A stretch of DNA of 64,000 bases. It comes from Psococerastis gibbosa (Eukaryota; Arthropoda; Insecta; Psocodea; Psocidae). A model generated the notes under the pieces. It saw only the letters and a program-made list of their open reading frames with translations. It ran no database searches and was not told where the DNA came from. Below, in pieces: positions 56,701 to 62,731 of the stretch (the stretch's first letter is position 1; every line of letters starts with the position of its first letter). The stretch spans positions 17,824,204 through 17,888,203 of the forward strand of contig OZ020492.1 of NCBI GenBank assembly GCA_963971405.1. Direction: 5' to 3'. Made by a program: the position numbers and the translations under genes.

Positions 56701-58729
56701 ATAAAATTCCCCGCACTTTATTATATTGTGTAAATTCATCAAAGTAAACCCAATTCAATCTAGCCTAGTGTTAACTTGTCAATTCTTAAGGGGGGACGTG
56801 CGCCATTTAGTTTCTTTTTAAAAGTAATCTGTAGTATGGCAACCCATCGAACCTGAATTGCTTAAACTCCGTTCCTATCGTGTCAATTCTTTTAAAGAAA
56901 TTATTTTGTTTCTTATGTATTTCAGCACGGAATTTACGTACCCGGTATTGAAATTGAAACATCAAAAGGGGTATGTTTTTTTTTTTTTTAAATTAAGATT
57001 TTCATAACTCAAAATGTAGGTTAGAACAGCAATACATTTCAACCTTTTATTTCAGAGATGAGACCCCCAGATCTAGAATTTATAATTATTTACACTTGAG
57101 TTACTTTATAGGCCCGTTTACTGTTTATACAGGATAACATGCAAAGCCCCTAACTTTGTATTTTCGGTTTCAGATTCTGAAACCCAACACAAGCATTTTT
57201 ACAGTAAGTCATATTAGACGACTAGACGAGTGCAAAATGTTTTCCAAATGCAGTTTCTCCAATAGCATTGCAAAACCGGAATTTCCTGCAAACTTTAAAC
57301 TATGCAATCCACTTGACATTTTTCATGTTAGCCTATTCAGTTATTTGTTATTTAAGGTTTAAAAGAAGGAATAGGTACTTCAGAGACTTTTAAGAGTTGG
57401 GAATCTTATCATATAAGCGGTTTTGACAGTAAAATAATATATACTTCCTTCATTGAAATAGATTAGTCTACATACTTTACTTTACTTATCTCTCCTAGAG
57501 TTCTATATAGGTGAGATGGGACATTCACTTATACCAAAAATTTTATATTCATTTGTGGGGCCACCTAGCTGTCCCACCACGTCTTCTTCGCTGACTCACT
57601 GGTCATCAGGAGACGTGGCAGCCAATGGCGGATCCACGGGGGGGGGGGGGGGGGGGGTCATGACCCCCTAAAAGAGTAAATTCATAAGATACATAGTAAA
57701 AAAAATGAATAAAACTAAACTTTGCAACAAAAACATTACCTTTTAAACTTTCAAACAACTTGTGACCCCCCTCCTAAATTTTCCGCTGGATCTGCCCTCG
57801 GTGGCAGGCAGTGGCGGGTTCAGAGCCATGGCCATGCCCCCCCCCCTCAGAAAAATTAGCGAACACTATATAAAATAGGACATTCTATACAAAAACCTTA
57901 GTATGGTAACATGAATATGTCTTCCAAGTTTAAATTATAAATTTTACTGCTGTAAAAATAGTAAAACCCCACTATTTTGAACTTATATTTTCAAACATTT
58001 CCCCCGGGGGAGACCCCCGGGCCCCCCTGTTTCCAGCAATATGAATAAGGATTCAAGCATTCCTTTGCAAGCTTTAAAAATCATTACTTTACTGCTTTTA
58101 AACTCCGTAAAACCCCACTATTTTGCCCGTATATTTTCAAGTTTTTCGTCCAAGGGAGACCCCCGGGCCCCCCACTGGTACCTGTCTGCATCAGGCGCAT
58201 AGGTTTTTTAAGTAATGCACTGTAAATTAATGTGCCTTGTTTCGCTAGCAAATACACCAATTGCAAAATCCCTGAAAATTAATTTGGCTTGGTAGACTAC
58301 ACCCACTTTTCCCGGAATGGCCCACTCCAAAAAACTGTCCTGGACCCGCCCTTGGTGGCAGCTGGCATCAGGAGTTCAAACAATATTTTGGGAGCATAAT
58401 GTCCCATCTCCCCTCAAACTCCGGTGTGGTGCTAATTCCTCAATGAAAGCTTTGCTATCGACTATTATTTCATGTGAACATAGATTTTGTCATAATGTTT
58501 CTATATTTTGACATCATAATTTGCCATTTTGATTCAATCTCAGATCTTTCAATACCACTAACATACTGCATTTTATTTTCAGTTTGTCAAATACGTATTA
58601 TTTGTGGTAAGTGGGTATTTAAGATGAAAATTAGATATTTAACATAAGACTTGTTATTTGCAGCATGCTGACTCTACTTTTGCATTTGGGGATGCTACTG
58701 ACAACTGTATTGCCACACTAACAATATGA
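35706..58729 (+). CDS. Secreted protein gene built from phase-0 microexons
   Basis: Joined coding exons: 35706-35765, 38982-39047, 39550-39600, 42322-42378, 48743-48829, 49283-49351, 51533-51619, 54390-54473, 54830-54901, 55582-55647, 56399-56467, 56926-56970, 57174-57203, 58583-58606, 58664-58729 (stop). All junctions are phase 0, and every exon is a multiple of three and stop-free in the used frame. The predicted product is about 310 residues: a 19-20-residue signal peptide, then Pro/Ile/Leu- and aromatic-rich short segments with no domain I recognise and few cysteines. Introns range from 57 nt to 6.4 kb and are full of transposons. The architecture resembles secreted microexon effectors of sap feeders (aphid bicycle genes), which use different sequences; a secreted, perhaps salivary, role is inference only. 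Exon 3 (alternative acceptor 10 nt upstream) and the terminal exon choice are the least certain parts. The gap at 39306-39505 may hide an exon. No convincing TATA box precedes exon 1. Confidence 0.75.
35805..36056. mobile_element. MITE with 30-bp inverted ends in intron 1
   Basis: Left end AATTGAAGTCGTCAGGGGAAAAACCGGAAAGGTG answers right end TGCACCTTTCCGGTTTTTCC plus CCTGACGTCTTCAATT, with a single mismatch in the first 20 bp. It is about 252 bp, has no ORF and lies only 39 nt past the exon 1 donor. The superfamily is unknown. Confidence 0.8.
36345..36480. other. SINE-like 3' end and orphan exon-like segment
   Basis: 36345-36400 is the TTTATTGCAA...AATAAGACTATAAAGTCTT repeat. Behind a strong acceptor (TGTGTATTTTCACAG, ending 36430) an open phase-0 segment RFARALCQKLSPLKPE ends in TAA at 36481, overlapping AATAAA. 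It could be an early alternative 3' end for the large gene joined to exon 1, but the short length makes chance quite possible. Confidence 0.2.
37474..38802. mobile_element. hAT-like non-autonomous transposon (1.33 kb) in intron 1
   Basis: Left end CAGGCGTGGATCTA and right end TAGATCCGCGCCTG are inverted (one mismatch) and flanked by a perfect 8-bp duplication GAAACATA (37466-37473, 38803-38810). The inside holds at least five copies of a unit of about 130-150 bp with GCGTAAAACCCCACTATTT and GGGGGAGACCCCCGG, and several poly-C/poly-G runs. No transposase remains. It ends about 180 bp before exon 2. Confidence 0.92.
38982..39047 (+). CDS. Exon 2 (22 codons)
   Basis: Acceptor CTGTATTTTTAG, donor GG|GTAAGT. 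It encodes ESTERVARLFSTALSDKEYK then YW. It is charged and helix-compatible, unlike the Pro-rich later exons, and would be the N-terminus of the mature protein. Confidence 0.7.
39060..39305 (+). pseudogene. RTE-like LINE C-terminus, cut by the assembly gap
   Basis: Readings GLRWLGQVVRMSEDRMPNKM and, after a frameshift, ELETDLRELGVRRWLSVAQK are the end of endonuclease/reverse-transcriptase LINEs (LRWLGHV.RM...R.PK and DL..LG.RRW...A..). It sits in intron 2 and runs into the N stretch. Confidence 0.8.
39306..39505. other. Assembly gap of 200 N
   Basis: Exactly 200 unknown bases between exons 2 and 3. A round number suggests a scaffold gap of unknown true size, so LINE sequence and possibly an exon are missing here. 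Confidence 0.95.
39550..39600 (+). CDS. Exon 3 (17 codons)
   Basis: Acceptor TACAGTGTTGCACAG, donor CT|GTAAGC. It encodes DQNIQCPYFSHFAWTIP in phase 0. An upstream AG (TATTTTTACAG, ending 39539) would add 10 nt and break the frame, so I chose the downstream one. The aromatic/Pro content and DQ start recall DQTFGPFA in the exon at 54830. Confidence 0.55.
39735..40005. repeat. Partial foldback R6 in intron 3
   Basis: GAAAATTGGCACCACAAAATT at the left and GGGGTGCTAATTTACTGCGTAGCATGTCC at the right are diverged inverted arms of the family seen at 25800-26595. Confidence 0.55.
40860..41420 (+). promoter_or_regulatory. CpG-richer unique segment, possible promoter with noncoding exon
   Basis: Within an AT-rich intron this stretch has dense CG dinucleotides (for example GGAGCGGCGGGAG, TTTCCCCGCCGAATTGCG, AAGCCCCGCGTCTCGTACC), a GCAGCCATATTGATG motif near 41169 and ends at a good donor CTAAAAG|GTATGTTTT (41410/41411). 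It resembles an internal promoter or a 5' noncoding exon. No start codon or signal peptide follows. It may instead be a fragment of an unrelated insert. Confidence 0.25.
42322..42378 (+). CDS. Exon 4 (19 codons)
   Basis: Very strong acceptor TTACCTTTTCCTTTCTAG, donor TTA|GTAAAG. It encodes IFQNVKCVLKFYFKVPSDL in phase 0. The position of the aromatic and lysine residues is similar to the short exon FVKYVLFV at 58583. Confidence 0.65.
42769..42894 (+). CDS. Candidate extra exon or early 3' end
   Basis: After the acceptor cluster TTTCAGAGAGCAG (AGs ending 42764, 42766, 42768, 42771) a frame is open for 38 codons and then ends in TGA at 42892. It reads RAYFIGESLKIIISDNKTDK, then CYFQEEFYSKIEALFQR. 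With the third or fourth AG it is phase 0, like all firm exons; with the first, most canonical AG it is not. A weak donor AGG|GTATCA at 42883 would make it internal and phase 0. If terminal, no AATAAA is near. Confidence 0.3.
   Translation, partial: QRAYFIGESLKIIISDNKTDKCYFQEEFYSKIEALFQRVSL
43085..43282 (+). mobile_element. TIR element R3 fragment
   Basis: Starts behind an A run at 43068-43087 with CCTGAAGGTAGAAATCATCG and goes to GAAATCGTTGGAG, where mariner DNA begins. The 3' half is absent. Confidence 0.7.
43290..43575 (+). pseudogene. Internally deleted mariner transposase
   Basis: EMLTKAYGESVMSKTRVYEG and, with frameshifts, RLQDGREG plus EDDER match the N-terminal DNA-binding half of mariner transposases. 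FLAKTSTVTMPQSP and then DMAPCDFFLFPKIKRTSKGR match the C-terminal catalytic end. The middle, including the first two acidic catalytic residues, is deleted and frames shift, so it is inactive. Confidence 0.85.
43700..43990. repeat. CCTAA-rich degenerate repeat
   Basis: Frequent AACCTAACC, CTAATCTAACCTATCC and CCAATGTAACCTAAT words give an irregular period of 5 to about 25 bp. The 5-mer CCTAA is the complement of the insect telomere unit TTAGG, but perfect tandem copies are lacking, so it is better called a simple-sequence-like repeat. Confidence 0.55.
44262..45863. repeat. 148-bp satellite with a five-unit higher-order period
   Basis: Eleven monomers start at ATTAGCTCAAGCGTG (or ATTAGCACAATCGTG) near 44263, 44408, 44556, 44704, 44852, 45000, 45157, 45306, 45454, 45602 and 45750. 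Each has CTTATATTAATTTATTTTACGG, ATACTATGGGTGTCTATATT and TAGTGTACTTAACATTATG. Variant marks (GTGTTCATC/GTGGTCATC, AATATTGCTG, CACAATCG) recur in the same order in units 1-5 and 6-10, so a block of about 745 bp was duplicated as a unit. It lies in intron 4. Confidence 0.93.
45895..46115. repeat. GC-rich minisatellite
   Basis: Units of about 100 bp with CAGACCACCCACGAGGGGTAG, GACGGGGGGTGGGGTAGAT and CTCGACGGGGGGTGGGGTAAG, repeated about 2.3 times. It contrasts sharply with the AT-rich satellite next to it and has several G runs able to form G-quadruplexes. Confidence 0.88.
46150..46325 (-). repeat. SINE-like repeat R1
   Basis: AAATCGCATACAAACAATTTAATG ... AGTACAAGCACGCTACCACCTTGCC, with a diverged middle. 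Confidence 0.65.
46567..46956. mobile_element. Large palindrome with nested MITE R8
   Basis: The left arm GCCCATTCCATTGACCGGCT / ATTCAAGACTTAGG is repeated inverted at the right as CCTAAGTCTTGAATGTCTGC / AGCCGGTCAATGGAATGGGC. Arms are about 80 bp and nearly perfect. Between them (about 46650-46876) is the R8 element with ends GTTTCCACCGATC and GGTCGATGGAACG and the same centre as 31315-31573. Confidence 0.85.
46965..47110 (+). repeat. Dispersed repeat related to 25540-25760
   Basis: CCTTACCAAGTTGAATCCA, GAGTCCTGGTCACATCC and TTCCCCAAGTGGTTTAAAAC in the same order as the other copy. Confidence 0.55.
47330..48688. repeat. 210-bp tandem array with tRNA-like 3' part, split by a MITE
   Basis: TGGTAGGTATATAGACAAAAT recurs at 47381, 47591, 48311 and 48521. 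Without the 502-bp insertion at 47802-48303 the spacing is a regular 210 bp. Each unit has GTTGAAGAATTAACCTCCTC, ATAACCGAAATTAGAGGATG and ATCGTGGGTTCAAATCCCACC, the latter a T-arm/B-box as in the SINE heads at 51327 and 19266. The last unit has GTCGGTTCGAATCCC, closer to a real tRNA. The array looks like a tandemly amplified SINE. It ends only about 55 nt before exon 5. Confidence 0.9.
47802..48303. mobile_element. MITE R7 (502 bp) with TA target sites
   Basis: The left end GGGGTCTTCACAGTGTTC and the right end GAACACTGTGAAGACCCC are inverted over about 33 bp, continuing with GTTATCGAGTTAT / ATAACTCGATAAC, and are flanked by TA on both sides. A TA duplication points to a Tc1/mariner-type mover. 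A relative in reverse lies at 49461-50003. Confidence 0.88.
48743..48829 (+). CDS. Exon 5 (29 codons)
   Basis: Acceptor TTAATAATTTCAG, donor CAA|GTAAGT. It starts VVASLIAPSIRYILPPIV and ends NLIIRLPNLIQ: very hydrophobic, with two Pro-broken segments. Length (87 nt) equals that of the exon at 51533. Confidence 0.75.
49283..49351 (+). CDS. Exon 6 (23 codons)
   Basis: Acceptor TTTGTTCACAG, donor TTG|GTAAGT. It starts LLIKSPSLVLYSLPRFKYLP and ends AKL. Basic/aromatic/Pro composition, phase 0. Confidence 0.75.
49461..50003. mobile_element. MITE R7, inverted relative
   Basis: GTCGGTGTTATCGAGTTATC at the left and GGGATAACTCGATAACACCGAC at the right. The interior (TGGCACTG...GCAGAACTCTATTCTAGTGCC; CGCGTGTTTCAAATC) is the reverse of 47980-48180. 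The left outer end is truncated. Confidence 0.8.
50030..50185 (+). repeat. SINE-like repeat R1, best-preserved copy
   Basis: GGCCAGGTGGTAACGTGCTTG, GGAGACGTGGCGTAACTCAAC, CTACAGAGGCGACGGAAGAGG, ATTAAACTGTTTGTATGCGAT and an A-rich tail. Confidence 0.75.
50220..50455. mobile_element. Fragment of a hAT-like poly-G/C element
   Basis: TTAAAAGCTGCGTACGTCCATGAGAACGG and ACGCCACTGG match the interior and right part of 37474-38802. The left end is missing. Confidence 0.6.
50470..50990 (-). repeat. tRNA-like SINE (minus) and SINE R1 (minus)
   Basis: 50600-50725 in reverse reads GACGTGGTCTAGTGGATAGA and GAGAACGGTAGTTGGAATCC, the SINE head also at 16565. 50810-50985 is R1 in reverse. Confidence 0.6.
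51040..51175 (+). repeat. SINE R9 body
   Basis: CGAATCCCGCCAAGCCCAG, ATCCTCTAATTTCGGTTATA, AACGAGGAGGTTACCTCTTC, TTAATTTAATGTCAGTG: the reference order for the 210-bp array units. Confidence 0.6.
51327..51398 (+). tRNA. tRNA-Thr(GGT)-like head of a SINE, probably not a working tRNA
   Basis: 72 nt fold to a cloverleaf: acceptor GGGCTTG with CAAGCCC (7 pairs), anticodon arm ACGCC-loop CCGGTTA-GGCGT, T arm GTGGG-TTCGAAT-CCCGC, short D arm GTT/GAC. The anticodon by position is GGT, but position 33 is C and not the nearly universal U. Body sequence of family R9 follows directly, so this is best read as a SINE head derived from a tRNA. Confidence 0.45.
51533..51619 (+). CDS. Exon 7 (29 codons)
   Basis: Acceptor ACTCCTTTCCCAG, donor TTC|GTAAGT. 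It starts TFQALPIRIIQAVVPLLSKG and ends EIAASTVLF. LPIR..Q.VVPL.SKGE..AS aligns with exon 8 (LPIR.AI.ILPLPSGEYTIP), so the two exons are duplicates. Confidence 0.8.
51995..53110. repeat. Intron duplication split by a TIR element R3
   Basis: TTGCAACCAAATTAATTGACATCAGAATAGTTTTTA (51998) recurs as TTGCAACTAAATTAGTGGCCATCAGACTAGTTTTTA near 52950. Two copies of GCAAAATGAAATGAGAGGCTTTGTGTT-type DNA lie at 52820-52930 and 53000-53100. An R3 element in reverse (52050-52806) is inserted between. Confidence 0.65.
52050..52806 (-). mobile_element. TIR element family R3 (minus)
   Basis: Starts GCTTTCCAATTTATACGTAG and ends AAATTGGAAAGCATGTTCGAGTAAACTCGAACCGGTTC; inner order is the reverse of 13391-14265. 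Confidence 0.78.
54390..54473 (+). CDS. Exon 8 (28 codons)
   Basis: Acceptor AATATTTTTCAG, donor GGG|GTAAGT. It starts AMLPLPIRLAIGILPLPSGE and ends YTIPKTVG. It is the clearest partner of exon 7. Confidence 0.82.
54830..54901 (+). CDS. Exon 9 (24 codons)
   Basis: Acceptor ATTTTCTTTTCAG, donor GCA|GTAAGA. It starts GLIPYRSIPRFQIMLSDQTF and ends GPFA. Confidence 0.8.
55000..55125 (+). repeat. SINE R2, 3' part, in intron 9
   Basis: TAAAAGGTCCTGGGTCTTCC, GTTGAGTGTAAGAGTGGGCT, CTCCGCTAGGTTGGCTTAG and a (TTTA)n tail. Confidence 0.7.
55582..55647 (+). CDS. Exon 10 (22 codons)
   Basis: Acceptor TTGAATTATTTCAG, donor TGG|GTATGT. It starts NYVQFWPFAKFPINDRIRKF and ends IW; strongly aromatic. Confidence 0.8.
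55890..56125 (-). pseudogene. RTE-like LINE C-terminus (minus), in intron 10
   Basis: Minus-strand reading EGLLKNIIEGMVEGTNPRGR then QRKEYLVDVIGP is the ...IIEG.V.G...RGRPR..Y......G ending of endonuclease/reverse-transcriptase LINEs, followed by ...RKA..R..WR.A.NQS-like remains. Frames are broken. Confidence 0.75.
56399..56467 (+). CDS. Exon 11 (23 codons)
   Basis: Acceptor TTCTATGTTTCAG, donor CCT|GTAAGT. It starts NLAPDIIKNVADRFHLITFH and ends FSP. Confidence 0.82.
56570..56800. mobile_element. Degraded poly-C/poly-G MITE in intron 11
   Basis: Shares TCAATTAAATCGATTGG(G/T)TTTCGCGGG, TTGAAATGTTTT and ATTTGTGTAAATTCATCAA words with 15100-15310. Confidence 0.6.
56926..56970 (+). CDS. Exon 12 (15 codons)
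   Basis: Acceptor CTTATGTATTTCAG, donor GGG|GTATGT. It encodes HGIYVPGIEIETSKG. HGIYVP is repeated exactly in the exon at 62732. Confidence 0.82.
57174..57203 (+). CDS. Exon 13 (10 codons)
   Basis: Acceptor TATTTTCGGTTTCAG, donor ACA|GTAAGT. It encodes ILKPNTSIFT. An ORF that starts earlier and reads through the donor is a chance extension. Confidence 0.75.
57622..58354. mobile_element. Two MITEs inserted side by side at one target
   Basis: GTGGCAG occurs at 57615-57621, 57801-57807 and 58355-58361. Between the first two lies an R5 copy (57622-57800, CAATGGCGGATCCACG ... CGCTGGATCTGCCCTCG). Between the last two lies a hAT-like element (57808-58354, CAGTGGCGGGTTC ... GGACCCGCCCTTG) with three GGGGGAGACCCCCGGGCCCCC-type units. 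The three copies of the target are what two successive insertions with 7-8-bp duplications would leave. Both lie in intron 13. Confidence 0.85.
58583..58606 (+). CDS. Exon 14 (8 codons)
   Basis: Acceptor TGCATTTTATTTTCAG, donor GTG|GTAAGT. It encodes FVKYVLFV. At 24 nt it is a true microexon, phase 0. Confidence 0.72.
58664..58729 (+). CDS. Terminal exon A (21 codons and stop)
   Basis: A 57-nt intron separates it from exon 14; acceptor ACTTGTTATTTGCAG. It encodes HADSTFAFGDATDNCIATLT, I and TGA. The acidic/polar content differs from the earlier exons, suiting an exposed C-terminus. AATAAA at 59009 and 59020 is 280-300 nt beyond the stop. Confidence 0.6.
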   Translation, partial: HADSTFAFGDATDNCIATLTI

Positions 58730-59008
58730 AGCGTGGAAATGAAAACTGGGTTAACCGCCATTCCGCCAAAATCATTATTTTTTAGTTATCACGATTTTTT
58801 TAAGCCATAACGCATGACATACGACACACTTGTCATCTATCTACCAACTGCAACTTCAATAATTTTGTCACTGTCGCTTGGCGCCGTTTTCAGGACATTG
58901 GCCATGTCACTTGGATCGTATTTAAGTGATAAAACTAATTTCGAATTTTTGGCGGTTAACCCGGTTTTTATTTCCACGCGTCATATTAAGAAACAAATTA
59001 GTAGGGAT

Positions 59009-59025
59009 AATAAACTTATAATAAA
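59009..59025 (+). terminator. Polyadenylation signals for end A
   Basis: Two AATAAA hexamers (59009-59014 and 59020-59025) followed by GTGTAACTTATTTTTT, a T/GT-rich stretch. They lie just before the next candidate exon (59048). Confidence 0.45.
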
Positions 59026-59047
59026 GTGTAACTTATTTTTTCCGCAG

Positions 59048-59071
59048 ACCTTCCTTACTTCGCCTGGAATT
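59048..59071 (+). CDS. Exon 15B (8 codons), alternative 3' route
   Basis: Acceptor TTATTTTTTCCGCAG, donor ATT|GTAAGT. It encodes TFLTSPGI in phase 0, so it can be joined directly to exon 14 if terminal exon A is skipped. Both splice sites are strong. It could alternatively belong to a partial tandem copy of the gene. Confidence 0.6.
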
Positions 59072-60050
59072 GTAAGTATTCCAATTGATTAATTTGTTAA
59101 GTGCCTACTGGCAAGTAACATCATGGAAGTTTAACTAGGTACAAATGTATTTATTTATTATCGAGAAACCGATCATTTAGCTCAGTCAGTGCTGCTAGCT
59201 ACTAACAATTTTATTAAAATAGAAGCTGTAGTGCAGAGCAGCAGAACTGCAGAGATTCCTTCTGATGCAGCTACAGCCTATCCTTATTGATCTACACAAC
59301 TCCTTTCAGTAAACAGACATAAATACCCTAAGTTATGGGACCAATTTCAAAATATTTTGTAAACAAGGAATGATCGTATTTTTGACAAAAATTAATTATT
59401 TCACATTCCACAGCTGCAAAGACATGAAAGTGGCATATGAACAAAGTACATGCAGTAAATTTAAACTAGATGTAGAAATTTTACAGTACCTAGCTACTCA
59501 CACTATGTATACGCCTGTTATTTACTAGTTAAATAAATCGGTTACAAATTGCTTAGGCTGTATTAATAAACAATACTGTAGCTTTAATTAAAACATGGTT
59601 TTTAAAACGTAAGCTTTGATCCAATTATATTATAATAATTATAATAAACAAGAAATTGTCGTAAAACAATAGCCATTATAATGCTAATAACTAATACGTC
59701 TTCAGAAGAAGTTATTTAACTCTCTAAATTCAAAGTGAGTGCGATAGTTATTAGCCTTTAGTGATTTATTTGCAATTCGCAAGATCTCCTAGTTACCAGA
59801 CGGTGTTTAATTAGCCTAATACTGATGATGGTGAAGATTAATAAGTTCAAGAGAGAATAAAAGTTGAAGTCGAACTGATCCAATATATTTGTTGCAGAAA
59901 TGGTAGCGCAACTGTTCAGTAAACCGAAAGCTATGGGATCGGATCACACTTATTATTATTTTATCTTCTCTATGATTAAGTAATTTGCAATTCAGGAACT
60001 GCCACTGCCAGTTAAGGGTACATGACTGCTTATCGGCCTTAATTCCTTTT
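59072..60050. other. Intron with a diverged intronic repeat
   Basis: TTTCAAAATATTTTGTAAACAA with AATTAATTATTTC about 45 bp later (59345-59410) recurs at 41630-41690 and, weaker, at 40505-40575. No exon-like segment is convincing; the segment after TTCCACAG (59413) hits a stop after 8 codons. Confidence 0.4.
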
Positions 60051-60063
60051 TTTCTATTTTCAG

Positions 60064-60072
60064 CGCCAACTA
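60064..60072 (+). CDS. Exon 16B: 9-nt microexon (3 codons)
   Basis: Acceptor TTTTTCTATTTTCAG, then CGCCAACTA (Arg-Gln-Leu), then donor GTAAGC. It is phase 0 on both sides. It is too short for sequence statistics, but the pyrimidine tract and donor are as good as in the firm exons. Gln-Leu also opens the next exon (TQL). Confidence 0.45.
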
Positions 60073-61129
60073 GTAAGCTTCGCCATAATATTCAACAGAT
60101 TAATTACATTATTGGTTACAATTGGTAAATTGATATAAATTACCCATCGAATTAAATAATTCATGTCTGTATTAAAGTCGTCTTATTCATTATTTTCTAA
60201 CTGGTGACCTAATTCTTGAAAATCGACAGAGCTGCACTGACTAATTCCAATACGCGATTACAATTTATTTGAGCTACCACTCGGATTGTAATTTAACAAA
60301 GATCATTTTCAAAAATTTGCGACAAAAATCAACAAAAAAAATCAAAACAGAAACTGTAAGCGGAATGGCAACTTGGCTGCCCCAAAACGAATCAAGACAA
60401 TAAAAACTTATTTTGTCCGAGGGTTAGATGTTCATTGAATTTCCTTAAGTGAATTTATTTCCACAGTACTTAACTACTACTCACTTAATTAATAAAAAAT
60501 ACACTGACCTACGGTACCAAAACTATGTTATTTTTCGTCAAACTTATAGGAAAGAAAAAACTTAATTAATTGGGTGAAGTTTCTTCCTTTATATACCATT
60601 CTCTGAAGAAAAAAAAATCAACTATCCGAATGCAGGAATGTATCAAGTTCGCTCCTAATTTAGTTGGTATTACTGTTGAAGGAAATGAAACGCACAATAA
60701 TGAGGTAACCACATAATGTATTTTTGGTCACAAAAAAAATATGAGAACGATATAAAGGAACAATATGGCAACTGATAACTAAATTAACTCAACTTGAACG
60801 CTCTAGGGTTCAAGCATGCATGTACCACCCGACCGCGCTAGCATGGTACTGGACTCTGGAGTAGGGTTATTTCTTGTTATGCAGAAAGGGTTTATTCGTC
60901 ATATTCTGGATATGAATAATGTTATTATAAGTAGAATTCCACACCAAATAGTATCGACTTAATACATTGTGACATTGTGTTACAATTTTCCACATTGGAA
61001 GACCTGATTGCTTCGCCGTATTGAACTTGGAAATGTGGATATTTATAATGAAGCTAAGTAGGATTTTATAGTTCAGTTGGTTGGGGTGGAGGTATCGTAA
61101 GGTAAACTTAGCTCGGAATACCCACCACG

Positions 61130-61280
61130 TGCATCTATTTTTTCAGCTTCACGAGTTTATCATGCATAGGAGGATTTTGATAAGTGGGGAAAGACAAATA
61201 TAATAAATAATAATAATAATATATAAATATAAAAAAACGAATAAATAAAGAATAATTACTTATTAATTATTACTAGGCCA
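61130..61280 (+). other. Orphan exon-like segment
   Basis: Acceptor TCTATTTTTTCAG (ending 61146) opens LHEFIMHRRILISGERQI and then TAA, with several AATAAA motifs just after (from about 61203). A donor-like GTGGGG at 61184 is weak. It may be another alternative 3' end or chance. Confidence 0.2.
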
Positions 61281-62094
61281 CCCTAGCGAACAATTAATAT
61301 GAAACTGACTATGCGCTACGAAGAAAGACAGAATAATCCAAAGTGAGTGCACTTGTTCCTAATAAAAAAGGGAAGACCGATGATATTATAGTCATATTCT
61401 AAGAAAACCAAATTGTGAATCAACTTTTGGTGTGTAGTCCCTTCTTTTCAGTCATGATCGGTCTACATATAACTGCGTTTCCAATGAATTGTGTATTACG
61501 CAATAAGTCATTATAAAAATGGAGTGCATCACAAGAAATAAGCCTACTCGAGTGCCATGCTAGCGCGGTCAGGTAGTATGTTGTAGGTAGCAGAAAATAG
61601 AAATAATAAAAATATACGTAAAAGGTGGCGAGTGGAGGTGTAAGCGTCTCAAGCACTATATGCAATGCAAAGAGGATATTCCTTGTTTCGCTTATTTTCA
61701 ATCAATTAAATTTTTTATAGTATTTATTCATATGCTCCTCCCTCCGCGACAACACAATGTACTTCAGATGCATATTTACAGACTTTTGGAGTTTATTAGA
61801 TTGACAGCCAGTCATTTTTAAATGGACTACATCTCAGTCAACGACAAGCGGCAGCGTCAGTGACCGCATCAAACAAGCCTCTGTTCGTTCTGATAATTTT
61901 TTTTTTCATTTTATATAATGATTGGATACAGCCTTATACAATTTTTCGCGTTAAGTTTGTGTGTACGCCTCAAGACAGGTTTTCGTCGAACATGAGACCT
62001 GTATTTTTTAATGATTTGGAATAGGTTAAATTAATCCCACCAACGCTCACCTGGCTCCCACGGAAAGATCTACTCCTGCCAGTTACTTATTGTA

Positions 62095-62405
62095 CTTATT
62101 GCCATGAGTTCCGTATTTTTGGGTTTATTTGCAGGCCACAGGAAACAGCTCATTTGTTTTTTCGGTATCTTGCTGAGTCATTTTTGTTCCCGTTTTTGGC
62201 AGTTCAGTTTTCTCCGTCTGCTTATAAACCTGAATGTCGTCTGCATAGCAATGGTAATTGGGGTTGCGTTGCAAAATCTAATTTATGTCTTGAATGTATA
62301 GCGCGAATAAAAGTGGAGCTACAATGCTGCCGGCAGACATAGAACTTTCCAGTTTGACCCACTCCGATCGTTGCCCCTCTGTGCTGACCACCCGCTACTT
62401 TCAAC
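62095..62405 (-). pseudogene. LINE reverse transcriptase fragment with YADD-type motif
   Basis: Minus strand, in two frames: AGSIVAPLLFALYIQDIN (the G..VPQGS...P.LF..YI.DI block) and CYADDIQVYKQTEKTELPKT (the catalytic YADD box). A one-base shift between them kills the ORF. It lies inside the intron before exon 17B. Confidence 0.85.
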
Positions 62406-62639
62406 CTATTAAGTGAGAGGTTCCCTGGTGGGTGTACGTGGTGTCATAGCGGACATGTCACTCACTACAAACGCACAAGGAAGCTCTTAAAGAAGTAATG
62501 GCTTAGAAGGTTAATTGGTCTGATGAGGAACCACCTGTCTAAGTGCCAAAACTCATAAGTGCCCAGAATAGTGACCAACCCTATATAAAAGTCAAACATT
62601 TGAAAGAACTAAGGAAAAATAACATATATACAGTTCAGT

Positions 62640-62705
62640 TACGGAAAGAAGAAAGAAAATTGCTTTTATTTTCCACGTGGACGAATTTTGGACCTTTCGG
62701 GTCAT
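62640..62705 (+). repeat. Short dispersed repeat end
   Basis: GAAAGAAGAAAGAAAATT then TTTTCCACGTGGACGAATTTTGGACC matches 3510-3555. The 113-codon ORF starting at 62543 crosses this repeat and then the true exon, so its first 63 codons are not coding. Confidence 0.6.
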
Positions 62706-62731
62706 TAACCCAGTTATATGCTATCTTTCAG

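Noticed and set aside
58814..59092. 92-codon ORF between the two 3' ends
   Set aside because: It reads through both splice sites of the 8-codon exon at 59048 and across the poly(A) signals; a chance ORF.
60658..60704. Segment LVLLLKEMKRTIM between TAATTTAG and GTAACC
   Set aside because: The length is not a multiple of three and the next exon is phase 0, so it cannot be spliced in without a frameshift.
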